DNA of 46,699 bases from Sphingobacteriaceae bacterium (GTDB taxonomy: Bacteria; Bacteroidota; Bacteroidia; Sphingobacteriales; Sphingobacteriaceae). The translations under genes and the position numbers were made by a program. The notes below the pieces were generated by a model, which was not told the DNA's origin, ran no database searches, and saw nothing but the letters and a program-made list of their open reading frames with translations. This document shows, one piece after another, positions 24,778 through 33,102 of this stretch. How positions within the stretch are numbered: the first letter of the stretch is position 1; every line of letters starts with the position of its first letter. The stretch is from the NCBI GenBank assembly GCA_947459195.1, contig CANHCS010000010.1:1-46699 (forward strand), written 5' to 3'.

Positions 24778-25956
24778 ATGCAAGCATCTCGATTAAAAAT
24801 CAATAGGATAAAACCCAAACCTCATCCATACCTCCCCAAAAATCTTTTATGTTTCTCTCACCTGCGGTGGAATTTTGTATTCCAGCGACCACAGCAACTA
24901 TTGAGTCGGCTGGCCAAACACTTTAACGCGTATTTCGTTGAGGAACCCATTTTCGATGCCCAGAACAGGGCCTACCTCAGTTTAGAAAATATTCAGAAAA
25001 ACTTGTCGGTGATTGTGCCGCACTTACCCGCCGGACTCACTTGTGAGGAGCAGTCTGATCTTCAAAAAGAGCTGTTGGACCGACTCTTGGCTTCTCAAAA
25101 CATGGCTGAATTCATTTTCTGGTATTATACGCCTATGGCTCTGTCCTTCTCCGAACACCTCCATCCGCAATTGATCATATACGATTGCATGGATGAATTG
25201 TCGGCCTTTAAATTCGCACCGGAAAATATCAGCATACTCGAGAAAAAATTATTCAAAAAAGCAGATCTGGTGTTTACCGGTGGCGCTTCGCTTTTCGATT
25301 CGAAAAAACAATTCCACAGCAATATTTATCCCTTTCCGAGCAGCATCGATAAAAAACATTTTGGAAAAGCCCGACAAATTAGGTCTGAATACAACTCTTT
25401 AAAAAAACAGGTAAAGCTTGGTTTTTTTGGGGTCATCGACGAGCGATTTGACAGCCGGCTGATCGCAGATTTAGCTATTAAACATCCGGAATGGCTGATT
25501 GAGCTGATCGGTCCGGTTGTTAAAATAAATGCCGATGAGCTGCCTAGGGCTCCCAATATTTCATATATCGGGCAAATTGATTATCAGCAACTTCCATCAT
25601 GCATCTCCAAATGGGACATCGCCTTGATCCCATTTCACATTAATGAATCTACCCGCTACATCAGTCCCACCAAAACACCCGAATACCTGGCTGCCGCAAA
25701 GCCGGTCATTTCCACTCCTATCAGAGATGTGGTTCACCCTTATGGTAGCATGAGTTTAGTGAAAATTGGCAAAAATGCCGAAGATTTTGCCCAACATGCC
25801 AAAGAGCTACTCAAGCTTTCTTTTGTACAAAATAAGGCCTGGCTAAAATCGGTAGATGAATTTTTAGCGAAACAATCCTGGGAGCAGACTTCTGCGGTTA
25901 TGATAGAGAAGATCAAAGAAACACTGGAAGAAAAACGGATGATTTCAGTCGCATAA
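24778..25956 (+). CDS. GT4-like glycosyltransferase of a sugar operon
   Basis: 392 residues. The opening LLCFSHLRWNFVFQRPQQLLSRLAK is typical of a family of GT-B glycosyltransferases. The acceptor-side domain has IIYDCMDELSAFK and ADLVFTGGASLFDSK. The donor-side domain has VKLGFFGVIDERFD, ISYIGQIDYQQLP, WDIALIPFHINESTRYISPTKTPEYLAAAKPVIST and DVVHPYG, where the KTPEYLAAAKPVI stretch is the usual nucleotide-sugar-binding segment. No signal peptide, so cytoplasmic or membrane-associated. The fusion gene starts 15 nt downstream. The acceptor is unknown; surface polysaccharide or a glycolipid is plausible. Confidence 0.8.
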   Translation: MQASRLKINRIKPKPHPYLPKNLLCFSHLRWNFVFQRPQQLLSRLAKHFNAYFVEEPIFDAQNRAYLSLENIQKNLSVIVPHLPAGLTCEEQSDLQKELLDRLLASQNMAEFIFWYYTPMALSFSEHLHPQLIIYDCMDELSAFKFAPENISILEKKLFKKADLVFTGGASLFDSKKQFHSNIYPFPSSIDKKHFGKARQIRSEYNSLKKQVKLGFFGVIDERFDSRLIADLAIKHPEWLIELIGPVVKINADELPRAPNISYIGQIDYQQLPSCISKWDIALIPFHINESTRYISPTKTPEYLAAAKPVISTPIRDVVHPYGSMSLVKIGKNAEDFAQHAKELLKLSFVQNKAWLKSVDEFLAKQSWEQTSAVMIEKIKETLEEKRMISVA

Positions 25957-25971
25957 CTCCTTCATCAAGAA

Positions 25972-28137
25972 ATGAGAGACATGGAAATTTGGGCTGGACT
26001 GGAATGTACCATTAACCGAGTAGGTGATCATTATTTTGATCAGCTGGACTATTCCGGGCATTGGAACCGATTAGAAGATGTTGAGCAGATTACCCAGTTG
26101 GGCATCAAGAAAATTCGCTATCCAGTTCTTTGGGAAAGACATCAGAAACGTCAGTACGAGTGGCAAAATTGGGAACACACCGAAAAAAATCTGTTAAAAC
26201 TAAAAAAACATGGCATCGAGCCGATTGCGGGCTTGTTACATCACGGCAGCGGGCCGGCATTTACCCACCTACTCGATCCAGATTTTGCAGAAAAATTTGC
26301 GGATTATGCTCACCTGGTCGCAAAGTGTTTTTCCTGGCTAAATTATTATGTTCCCATCAATGAGCCCCTCAGCACTGCCCGATTTTCGGGACTTTATGGC
26401 CTATGGTATCCGCATTTGCGGGATGATTTGAGCTTTGTAAAAATGCTCATTAATCAATGTAAAGCGAGTATCATGGGTATGGAAGCCATCCGGTCAGTAA
26501 ACCGAAAAGCAATATGGATTCAGACTGAAGATTTGGGTAAAACACATAGCACTCCTCTGTTAAGTTATCAGGCTAATTTTGAAAACCAAAGAAGGTGGCT
26601 AGGCTTTGACCTATTGGACGGAAAAATCGACACTCAACACCCTCTGTGGGATTACCTGAATTGGATCAAACTTGACCCAAAAGAATTAGACTTCTTCATC
26701 GGCAAAAAACAGCAACCCGACATCATCGGCTTTAATTATTATCTCACTTCAGAGCGTTACCTCGACGAGCAATTATCTTGCTATCCGGTACATACCCACG
26801 GTGCAAATCACCTTCAACAATATGCTGATGTGGAAGCGATCAGGGCTTCTCCAAATCAGTTTTCTGGTCTGAAGAATTTGGTGAAAGAAGCTTGGGATTA
26901 TCTGCAAAAAGATATGGCGATTACCGAAGTCCATTTACATTGCTCCCGCGAAGAACAACTCAGGTGGTTGGACGAAAACTGGCAAAATTTAAGCGAATTA
27001 AGGCAAGAGGGAATCCCGATAAAGGCTATGACCGCCTGGGCTTTATTAGGATCTTTTGGTTGGAATCGTTTATTGACAGAACCTAAAGGAACCTACGAAT
27101 GCGGCATCTTTGATTGTAGTGGCGAATCCCTTCGCCCAACGGCCTTGGCCAAATTTGTTAAACAAATCTCCAGCAATGAAAATTGTTATCACCCGGTATT
27201 AAACCGACATGGCTGGTGGCATAGCCACCAAGAAAGGAAACAAAAATCATCGCTTATTCAAAATAATCCTGTAGGCCTTTCGTTTAAACCCTTGTTGATT
27301 ATTGGTAAAAATGGAACGCTGGGCCGAGCATTTGCAAAAATTTGTAAACGTAGGGCGATCGATTTTCATTTAAGTGGAAGAGAGGAGCTGGATATCACCG
27401 ATACGCAATCGATAGAAAGGATGATGAAATTATACCAACCCTGGGCCATAGTGAATACCGCGGGATATGTGCATGTGGACCATGCTGAACAAGATCCCAA
27501 ATCTTGCTTTATGGCTAACACGCAGGGAGCAGAAAATTTGGCAAAGGTCTGTGCCCGACATGCTATCCAGTTCCTCACATTTTCGAGCGATTTGGTGTTT
27601 GGCGGGCATAAGCAAACAGCCTATTTAGAGAGCGATCCGGTGAAACCTTTGAACATCTACGGCCACAGCAAAGCCCTGGCAGAAAGGAGGATCCTCAAAG
27701 CTGACCCAAAAGCATTGATCATTCGGAGCAGCTCTTTTTTTGGACCATGGGATGAGGCCAATTTTGCTCATCAGGTAGTTCAATCGCTTAATAAAAAGGA
27801 AAGTTTTACAGCTGCTGACGACATCTATATCTCTCCGACGTACGTTCCTGAATTAGTGGAAATGAGCTTAGATCTGCTTTTGGACGAGGAACAGGGAATT
27901 TGGCACCTAGCGAATCGGGGAACACTCAGTTGGGCCGACTTTGCAGCTGAAGTGGCGGAAAGGGCGGGCTTTTCAGGAAGCTTAATCAGCAGAAAAAGTG
28001 CTTCAGCATTAGGGTTCAAGGCCACTAGACCAAAGTTCAGTGTGATTGTATCTGAAAGAGGAGCCAATCTCGGAAAATTAGAGGAGGCGCTTGACCAATA
28101 TTTCATTCAAACATCTATCCAAAATCAAATTCATTAA
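25972..28137 (+). CDS. Fusion protein: GH1-like domain plus RmlD-like reductase
   Basis: 721 residues in two parts. Residues ~5-405 look like a family 1 glycoside hydrolase: IKKIRYPVLWERH near the start, the acid/base Glu131 in PINEP, and a candidate nucleophile Glu319 in AITEVHLH, where GH1 enzymes usually have ITENG. Residues ~438-715 look like dTDP-4-dehydrorhamnose reductase (RmlD): LLIIGKNGTLGRAF (NAD(P) motif), NTAGYVHVDHAE, FSSDLVFGG, and the Tyr563/Lys567 pair in IYGHSKALAE. The frame runs through both without a stop, so it is a genuine fusion. No signal peptide; cytoplasmic. It could couple glycan trimming or transglycosylation to deoxysugar formation; that is inference. Glycosyltransferase 15 nt upstream, SET gene 3 nt downstream. 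Confidence 0.8.
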   Translation: MRDMEIWAGLECTINRVGDHYFDQLDYSGHWNRLEDVEQITQLGIKKIRYPVLWERHQKRQYEWQNWEHTEKNLLKLKKHGIEPIAGLLHHGSGPAFTHLLDPDFAEKFADYAHLVAKCFSWLNYYVPINEPLSTARFSGLYGLWYPHLRDDLSFVKMLINQCKASIMGMEAIRSVNRKAIWIQTEDLGKTHSTPLLSYQANFENQRRWLGFDLLDGKIDTQHPLWDYLNWIKLDPKELDFFIGKKQQPDIIGFNYYLTSERYLDEQLSCYPVHTHGANHLQQYADVEAIRASPNQFSGLKNLVKEAWDYLQKDMAITEVHLHCSREEQLRWLDENWQNLSELRQEGIPIKAMTAWALLGSFGWNRLLTEPKGTYECGIFDCSGESLRPTALAKFVKQISSNENCYHPVLNRHGWWHSHQERKQKSSLIQNNPVGLSFKPLLIIGKNGTLGRAFAKICKRRAIDFHLSGREELDITDTQSIERMMKLYQPWAIVNTAGYVHVDHAEQDPKSCFMANTQGAENLAKVCARHAIQFLTFSSDLVFGGHKQTAYLESDPVKPLNIYGHSKALAERRILKADPKALIIRSSSFFGPWDEANFAHQVVQSLNKKESFTAADDIYISPTYVPELVEMSLDLLLDEEQGIWHLANRGTLSWADFAAEVAERAGFSGSLISRKSASALGFKATRPKFSVIVSERGANLGKLEEALDQYFIQTSIQNQIH

Positions 28138-28140
28138 TCT

Positions 28141-28620
28141 ATGGAGAACCTATACATTTCCGCATCGCCGGTGGCTGGGAAAGGCTTGTTTACCGCCATT
28201 GATATCAGGCCAAAACAAATCGTATTTCGGTTCGATGGCGAGCATATTTTTCATGAATACACGCCCGAATTTGCGGTACAAGGCGACAATTGGATCGGTG
28301 TGGGCGACCGAGAGTGGGTGGTGCCACAGCCGGAGAGTCCGGTACTTTACCTAAATCATTCCTGCAGTCCGAATGTATTCGTAAACAAGCATAAAGAGAT
28401 CATGAGCTGGGCAAACATTCCAGCACACAGCGAACTATTTTTAGATTATTCCAGCACCGAGCTCGACCCTTTTTGGTCGATGAAATGCAATTGCAATGCC
28501 CTGAATTGCCGGCATGTGATCCGTAGTTTTCCTCATCTACCTTTGGTCACCCAATTACAATATAGACCATACATTAGCCGGGTTTACTGGGACCGCGAAC
28601 GTCAAAGAACTTTTAAATAA
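28141..28620 (+). CDS. SET-domain protein lysine methyltransferase
   Basis: 159 residues. The SET core is complete: the N-terminal SPVAGKGLFTAIDI, the cofactor-binding NHSCSPN (72-78), and FLDYSS (100-105) in place of the usual ELTYDY. A post-SET-like zinc cluster follows, CNCNALNC (116-123, CxCx4C). It should transfer methyl groups from S-adenosylmethionine to a lysine side chain. Bacterial SET proteins of this size are known, but most lack a known target. It starts 3 nt after the GH1/RmlD fusion gene and so is co-translated with sugar-modification enzymes. Followed by a weak terminator. The protein target is unknown. Confidence 0.85.
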   Translation: MENLYISASPVAGKGLFTAIDIRPKQIVFRFDGEHIFHEYTPEFAVQGDNWIGVGDREWVVPQPESPVLYLNHSCSPNVFVNKHKEIMSWANIPAHSELFLDYSSTELDPFWSMKCNCNALNCRHVIRSFPHLPLVTQLQYRPYISRVYWDRERQRTFK

Positions 28621-28622
28621 AA

Positions 28623-28646
28623 AAGGCCATCTCCAAGGACAGCCTT
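28623..28646. terminator. Probable weak terminator between convergent genes
   Basis: AAGGC (28623-28627) pairs with GCCTT (28642-28646), and an inner TC/GA pair closes the loop. It is flanked by an A-run before and a T-run (28650-28655) after, so it could act on both strands. The stem is short and interrupted. Confidence 0.5.
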
Positions 28647-28665
28647 CAGTTTTTTACAACAAGAA

Positions 28666-29214
28666 TTACCTTTCCTCCTCACTGGCATCTTCGTTTACAT
28701 GCCCTTCTGCAATTTCGGTGAGTTTCATATCCGCCGATTTTTCTTCTTCCAAGCTCTCTGTTAAAAGATCGATGATTTCATCATCCAACTGCAGCACTGC
28801 TGCCAGGGTTTTAAGCGTTCCATAAGTAGCAATTTCGTAATGTTCAATTTTTTGACCTGCCGAAATCAGGCCGGCATCACGTGTGAGCGAGCCTTCTTCT
28901 GTATCCTCAATTTTTTCTTTTCCTTCTTCCACAATTCCATCAATACCCTCACATCGCTTGCCGATGGCTCTTTTATCGAGCATCTGAAAAATCTCTTCCA
29001 AACGTTCCACTTGCTGCTCTGTTTTTTCTAAATGCTCCATGAAAGCCATTCTTAAATCATCAGAAGTGGCAGCTTTAGTCATTTTAGGCAAATTTTTTAC
29101 CAAGTGTTTTTCTGCCCAATAAATATCTCTAAGCTCCGAGACAAATAATTCAAACAGTGCCGAATCTTTCATTTCCATTTCTCCCTGAGAAGTATTTCCT
29201 GTTTTATTTTTCAT
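28666..29214 (-). CDS. YciE/YciF-like ferritin-fold protein (DUF892 family)
   Basis: 182 residues from ATG 29214. A frame extension to 29244 adds ten residues without support. The helical pattern LFELFVSELRDIYWAEKHLVKNLPKM, FMEHLEKTEQQVERLEEIF, and AGLISAGQKIEHYEIATYGTLKTLA is the DUF892 signature, a four-helix ferritin-like bundle with Glu and His in metal-ligand positions (E in YWAEKHL, E/H in KIEHYE). Such proteins are stress-induced in enterobacteria (yciE, yciF). Whether they bind iron is not settled. The acidic C-terminal tail ends in EDASEEER. A candidate structured leader RNA lies just upstream at 29273-29385. Confidence 0.88.
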   Translation of the reverse strand: MKNKTGNTSQGEMEMKDSALFELFVSELRDIYWAEKHLVKNLPKMTKAATSDDLRMAFMEHLEKTEQQVERLEEIFQMLDKRAIGKRCEGIDGIVEEGKEKIEDTEEGSLTRDAGLISAGQKIEHYEIATYGTLKTLAAVLQLDDEIIDLLTESLEEEKSADMKLTEIAEGHVNEDASEEER

Positions 29215-29272
29215 AGGTATAAAATTGATGTGTTGAGAAAACATCCAGGGAATGAAAGGGTTTGAGAAATTT

Positions 29273-29385
29273 TAAAAAAAATGCGTGGATAATGCTGAAT
29301 GAATAGGTACTGCGACTACCCACCTTGCAACATACACCCACGCAAAAGTTTTGCGCATCTGCCTGAAGACTTAAGGGTCGCAGTA
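29273..29385 (-). ncRNA. Candidate structured RNA or attenuator in the leader of the YciE/F-like gene
   Basis: The 295-bp gap 29215-29509 has no gene but holds nested inverted repeats. Helix A: TACTGCGAC (29308-29316) with GTCGCAGTA (29377-29385), 9 bp, perfect. Helix B: CGCAAAA (29341-29347) with TTTTGCG (29349-29355). Helix C: TGCGTGG (29282-29288) with CCACGCA (29338-29344), followed on the minus strand by an eight-T run ending near 29273, like an intrinsic terminator. B and C share bases 29341-29344 and cannot form together, and A and C interlock. A promoter-like CACTTTTG lies upstream (29435-29428, minus). I recognise no known riboswitch or sRNA family. Confidence 0.45.
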
Positions 29386-29509
29386 ATTAAGACCTTCTAA
29401 CAATTGCTCTGTTCAGAAAGCGATTTACAAAAGTGAAGTTAGCAAAAAAAATAGATTCTGGAGAAATAAATTTTCTATTGAATTAATGGAAAGTAAAGAA
29501 TGGAGTATC

Positions 29510-29944
29510 CTAACTTCTTTGAGGAACAGCCACTAAATTACTGGTGGCCACTGCTAATAATTTGGCAGATTGGTTGAATAGTTCCGCCTGAACGTAAACC
29601 GCAGTCCGTCCGTTGCGGATTACCTTTGCTTTGGCAATTACCTCATCGCTAACTCTGGCTCCTTGTACAAAATCGACCGAAAGATTGATAGAAACAAAAG
29701 GCTGCTCTTTATCCAAAGTAGCCACCGTAGTGCCAATTATATCATCTAACATACCCGAAATTACGCCACCATGAAGCATGCCATGGGGATTGGTCATATC
29801 GGGTCTGACAGTAAAACGGATGCTGAGCTGGCCGAAGTCCACCTCCTCCAAAATACCATCGAGCCAGTGTGCGAATGGCGAAGGGCTGTTTTTCGTAGAC
29901 TTCCCGATGTGGGCCTTGAGCCAGGTGAGCTTTGGATTATCCAT
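29510..29944 (-). CDS. PaaI-like hotdog-fold acyl-CoA thioesterase
   Basis: 144 residues, one hotdog domain. The family motif is NPHGMLHGGVISGMLDDIIG, where HGG and the following Asp shape the active site. FVSINLSVDFVQGARVSDEVIAKAKVIRNGRTAVYVQAEL is the standard central sheet. It should hydrolyse an acyl-CoA or aryl-CoA thioester in the cytoplasm; the substrate is unknown. It begins 6 nt after the glnS stop and is co-transcribed with it, probably only for convenience of expression. Confidence 0.85.
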   Translation of the reverse strand: MDNPKLTWLKAHIGKSTKNSPSPFAHWLDGILEEVDFGQLSIRFTVRPDMTNPHGMLHGGVISGMLDDIIGTTVATLDKEQPFVSINLSVDFVQGARVSDEVIAKAKVIRNGRTAVYVQAELFNQSAKLLAVATSNLVAVPQRS

Positions 29945-29950
29945 GAATGT

Positions 29951-31615
29951 TTAGTCGGCTTTTTTAGCCCAATTATCTTTTAAAGTAACAGTGCGATTGA
30001 ATACCAAGTGTTGATTGGTGGTATCAGGATCTAAGGTAAAATAACCCTTTCTGATGAATTGATAACCTTTGCCTGCTTTTGCAGTTTCCAGATCTGGTTC
30101 GATATAGGCATTTTGGATGATCTGCAAACTATCCGGATTGATATAATCCTTGAAATCTCCTTCTTCACTCGATGGATCCTCTACCCGGAACAATCGATCG
30201 TATAACCTGATCTCGGCAGTTTTTGCATGTGGAACACTCACCCAATGGATGGTACCTTTCACGTTGATGCCGCTGGTATCATTGCCTGACTTAGATTCTG
30301 GAATGTACGTACAATGAATTTCGGTCACTTTACCGGAAGCATCTTTCACAAAATCATTACACTGAATAATGTAAGCATGTTTCAGTCTCACCATCAATCC
30401 GGGAGCCAGACGGAAGAATTTCTTAGGTGCTTCTTCCATAAAATCTTCGCGTTCTATCCATAATTCTTTGCTAAATGGAATGCTTCTGGATCCCTCTCCT
30501 CCCTCAACTTCTGGATTATTTTCTCCATGCAATAATTCTTCTTGTCCGTCCGGATAATTGGTAATGATCAATTTTACCGGATCGAGTACAGCCATTCGGC
30601 GCCAGGCTGTTTTGTTCAAATCTTCACGGATACAAAACTCAAGCAAACTCATTTCGATCAGGTTTTCGCGTTTAGCAACCCCAATCCGATCGCAAAAATT
30701 TCGAATACTGGCCGGTGTATATCCCCGGCGGCGTAGACCGCTAATGGTAAACATCCGCGGATCGTCCCAACCATTTACATATTTCTCATTTACCAATTGG
30801 AGCAATTTACGTTTGCTCATTACGGCATAGTTGATATTTAAACGAGCAAATTCATATTGTTTAGTCGAAAAAATCTCTAATTGCTCAATAAACCAGTCGT
30901 ATAGCGGACGATGGGGAATGAACTCGAGGGTGCAGATAGAATGAGTGATTTTTTCGATGGCATCGCTTTGACCGTGAGCGAAATCATACATTGGATAAAT
31001 ACACCATTTATCGCCGGTGCGGTGGTGATGAGCATGTTTGATGCGATACATCAGTGGATCGCGTAGGTGCATATTGGGCGAAGCCAGGTCAATTTTGGCA
31101 CGCAAAACTTTCGCTCCATCCGGGTATTCGCCAGCCTTCATTTCTTCAAATAATTGAAGATTTTCAGCTACGGTTCTCTCCCGATAAACGGAAGCTTTGC
31201 CAGGTTCGGTTGGCGTTCCTTTTCCTGCCGCAATTTCTTCAGCAGTACTGTCATCTACATAGGCCAGGCCTTTTTTAATTAAGGCAACTGCAAAATCATA
31301 CAGCTGATCAAAATAATCGGAAGTATACAGCTCTTGAGCCCACTTAAAACCCAACCACTCAATATCTTTTTTGATGCTTTCTACATATTCGGTTTCTTCA
31401 GTTACCGGGTTGGTATCATCGAAGCGCAAATTGGTTAGGCCACCATATTTTTGAGCAAGTGTAAAGTTTAAACAAATAGATTTAGCGTGACCTATGTGAA
31501 GGTAGCCGTTCGGCTCGGGCGGGAAACGGGTAAGTACCCGGCCTCCATGCTTGGCATTTTTAATATCCTCCTCAATAATCTCTTCTAAAAAATTTAGGGA
31601 CCGCTCTTCACTCAT
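29951..31615 (-). CDS. glnS: Glutaminyl-tRNA synthetase
   Basis: 554 residues, the full length for bacterial GlnRS. The class I motif HIGH is at residues 40-43 in [16 protein letters not shown], and the KMSKS-like loop is [57 protein letters not shown] and [26 protein letters not shown] separate it from glutamyl-tRNA synthetases. The C-terminal beta-barrel anticodon-binding region is complete ([23 protein letters not shown]). Its presence means tRNA-Gln is charged directly here. Confidence 0.97.
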   Translation of the reverse strand: MSEERSLNFLEEIIEEDIKNAKHGGRVLTRFPPEPNGYLHIGHAKSICLNFTLAQKYGGLTNLRFDDTNPVTEETEYVESIKKDIEWLGFKWAQELYTSDYFDQLYDFAVALIKKGLAYVDDSTAEEIAAGKGTPTEPGKASVYRERTVAENLQLFEEMKAGEYPDGAKVLRAKIDLASPNMHLRDPLMYRIKHAHHHRTGDKWCIYPMYDFAHGQSDAIEKITHSICTLEFIPHRPLYDWFIEQLEIFSTKQYEFARLNINYAVMSKRKLLQLVNEKYVNGWDDPRMFTISGLRRRGYTPASIRNFCDRIGVAKRENLIEMSLLEFCIREDLNKTAWRRMAVLDPVKLIITNYPDGQEELLHGENNPEVEGGEGSRSIPFSKELWIEREDFMEEAPKKFFRLAPGLMVRLKHAYIIQCNDFVKDASGKVTEIHCTYIPESKSGNDTSGINVKGTIHWVSVPHAKTAEIRLYDRLFRVEDPSSEEGDFKDYINPDSLQIIQNAYIEPDLETAKAGKGYQFIRKGYFTLDPDTTNQHLVFNRTVTLKDNWAKKAD

Positions 31616-31737
31616 GGCTTTTATATGGTTTGCTTATCAACTGTATGGGAGGTTAAAATTAGTAAAAATACTGTGTTTTTGATTTGATTTTTTGTCGGAT
31701 GCCTTGGCAGTGAGAATCCATTTTTGTTTTTTTTAAG

Positions 31738-31745
31738 TATTTTTG
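31738..31745 (+). promoter_or_regulatory. TAnnTTTG promoter box for the cobalamin-binding protein
   Basis: TATTTTTG, 19 nt before the TTG start at 31765, the same box-to-start gap as for marR and rhodanese. This supports the TTG as the real start. No -33 TTG at the normal distance. Confidence 0.5.
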
Positions 31746-31764
31746 AAGCCAAACAAATAATGCT

Positions 31765-32172
31765 TTGAAAAGACCTGTTCGTGTTTTGGTAGCTAAAGTT
31801 GGCCTCGATGGCCACGACCGTGGAGCCCGCATCATTGCTACTTCTCTGCGTGACGCCGGCATGGAAGTAATTTACACCGGTTTGCGTCAGACCCCCGAAA
31901 TGGTGGTAAATACTGCTTTACAGGAAGATGTAGATGCCATTGGAGTTTCCATACTTTCGGGAGCACACATGACCGTATTCCCCAAGTTGATAGAATTGAT
32001 GAAAGCCAAGGGCCTAGACGACGTTTTGCTGACCGGGGGCGGTATTATTCCAGATAGCGACATGAAGAATTTACAGGAGATGGGGGTAGGAAAGTTATTC
32101 CCTCCGGGCACCCCAACAGCAGATATTGTTGCATACATTAGCTCCTGGACTGCAGAAAAGCGTCAATTTTAA
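31765..32172 (+). CDS. Stand-alone cobalamin-binding protein, methylmalonyl-CoA mutase C-terminal type
   Basis: 135 residues, only the B12-binding domain. The base-off/His-on motif DxHxxG is DGHDRG in [22 protein letters not shown] and [12 protein letters not shown] are the remaining signature loops. The start is an uncommon TTG: no in-frame ATG lies between it and the upstream stop, and the fold begins straight away ([15 protein letters not shown]). It could be the detached cobalamin domain of an acyl-CoA mutase whose catalytic subunit is elsewhere. An enoyl-CoA hydratase gene follows after 17 nt. Confidence 0.88.
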   Translation: MKRPVRVLVAKVGLDGHDRGARIIATSLRDAGMEVIYTGLRQTPEMVVNTALQEDVDAIGVSILSGAHMTVFPKLIELMKAKGLDDVLLTGGGIIPDSDMKNLQEMGVGKLFPPGTPTADIVAYISSWTAEKRQF

Positions 32173-32189
32173 ATTAAATCTTCCTGAAA

Positions 32190-32972
32190 ATGAACTACGA
32201 AAATATCCTCCTCGAAAAGAAAGAACGCATTTTATATCTGACCATCAATCGCGAAAGCAAATTAAATGCATTGAATAAAGCTACCCTCGCAGAATTACAT
32301 TTTGCCATTACTGATGCATTTCGCGATGAAGAGGTGGGCGGCATCATCATTACCGGAGCGGGCTCAAAAGCATTTGTAGCCGGTGCCGATATTGCTGAGT
32401 TTGCAGACTTGAGTGAGGATGAAGGACGTATTTTCGCACAGGAAGGTCATCATAAGGTATTCGATATCATCCACGGAAGTGAAAAACCAATTATTGCTGC
32501 AATTAATGGCTTCGCACTGGGTGGTGGTTTGGAACTGGCCATGGCCTGCCACATTCGCATTGCGGCAGAAACTGCTAAATTAGGCTTACCTGAAGTCACT
32601 TTGGGTTTGATCCCTGGTTATGGCGGTACGCAACGTTTAACTCAACTGGTTGGCAGAGGCCGGGCACTCGAAATGATCTTAACGGCCGACATGATCGGCG
32701 CTGATACAGCCCTGCAATATGGCCTGGTGAACCAGGTGGTATCTGCAGAAAGTTTAATGAGTGCTGCTACAGAAAAGATGCAAAAAATCTTGAGCCGTGC
32801 TCCACTTGCATTGGGGGCAGCCATTCAAGCTGTAAATGCCTCCCTACAAGATGGCGTAAATGGCTTTGAAGCCGAAATTGATCAATTTGCCCGTTGCTTT
32901 GATACCGAAGATTTTAAGGAAGGCGTGGCTGCATTTCTGGAGAAAAGAAAAGCCAATTTTAAGGGGAAATAA
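32190..32972 (+). CDS. Enoyl-CoA hydratase/isomerase
   Basis: 260 residues, a single crotonase domain. The CoA-binding and oxyanion-hole segments are SKAFVAGADIAEFADL and INGFALGGGLELAMACHIRIA. The catalytic glutamates fit at LGLPEVTLGLIPGYGGTQRL. It hydrates trans-2-enoyl-CoA thioesters in fatty acid or amino acid breakdown. It is separate from the fadN fusion and is linked to the cobalamin-binding protein by a 17-nt gap, which hints at odd-chain or branched-chain acyl-CoA metabolism; that is inference. Confidence 0.9.
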   Translation: MNYENILLEKKERILYLTINRESKLNALNKATLAELHFAITDAFRDEEVGGIIITGAGSKAFVAGADIAEFADLSEDEGRIFAQEGHHKVFDIIHGSEKPIIAAINGFALGGGLELAMACHIRIAAETAKLGLPEVTLGLIPGYGGTQRLTQLVGRGRALEMILTADMIGADTALQYGLVNQVVSAESLMSAATEKMQKILSRAPLALGAAIQAVNASLQDGVNGFEAEIDQFARCFDTEDFKEGVAAFLEKRKANFKGK

Positions 32973-33024
32973 AGATCGTTCTGCATTTTTTGATCTTTTA
33001 AAGGCTATTTAGATACCACTAATT

Positions 33025-33057
33025 TTTTAGTATATTTACTAAAAGACCTTGGTCTTT
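33025..33057. promoter_or_regulatory. Two adjoining palindromes upstream of the response regulator gene
   Basis: TTTTAGTA-TATT-TACTAAAA (33025-33044) has perfect 8-bp arms. AAAGACC-TT-GGTCTTT (33042-33057) has perfect 7-bp arms. They share three bases and end 45 nt before the ATG at 33103. Likely operator sites. Confidence 0.5.
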
Positions 33058-33102
33058 GTGGATCTTGCTCCCGCAAGACATCATTCACTTAACCTACCTG
33101 TC

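Noticed and set aside
29308-29330. Resemblance of ACTGCGAC...CACCTTG to part of E. coli 6S RNA
   Set aside because: The long closing stem and central bubble of 6S RNA cannot be drawn here; the match is short and probably chance.
29308-29385. Insertion remnant, MITE or integron attC site, because of the 9-bp inverted repeat TACTGCGAC/GTCGCAGTA
   Set aside because: No target-site duplication or attC core (RYYYAAC/GTTRRRY) is found at the ends, and the inner helices with a T-run fit an RNA better.
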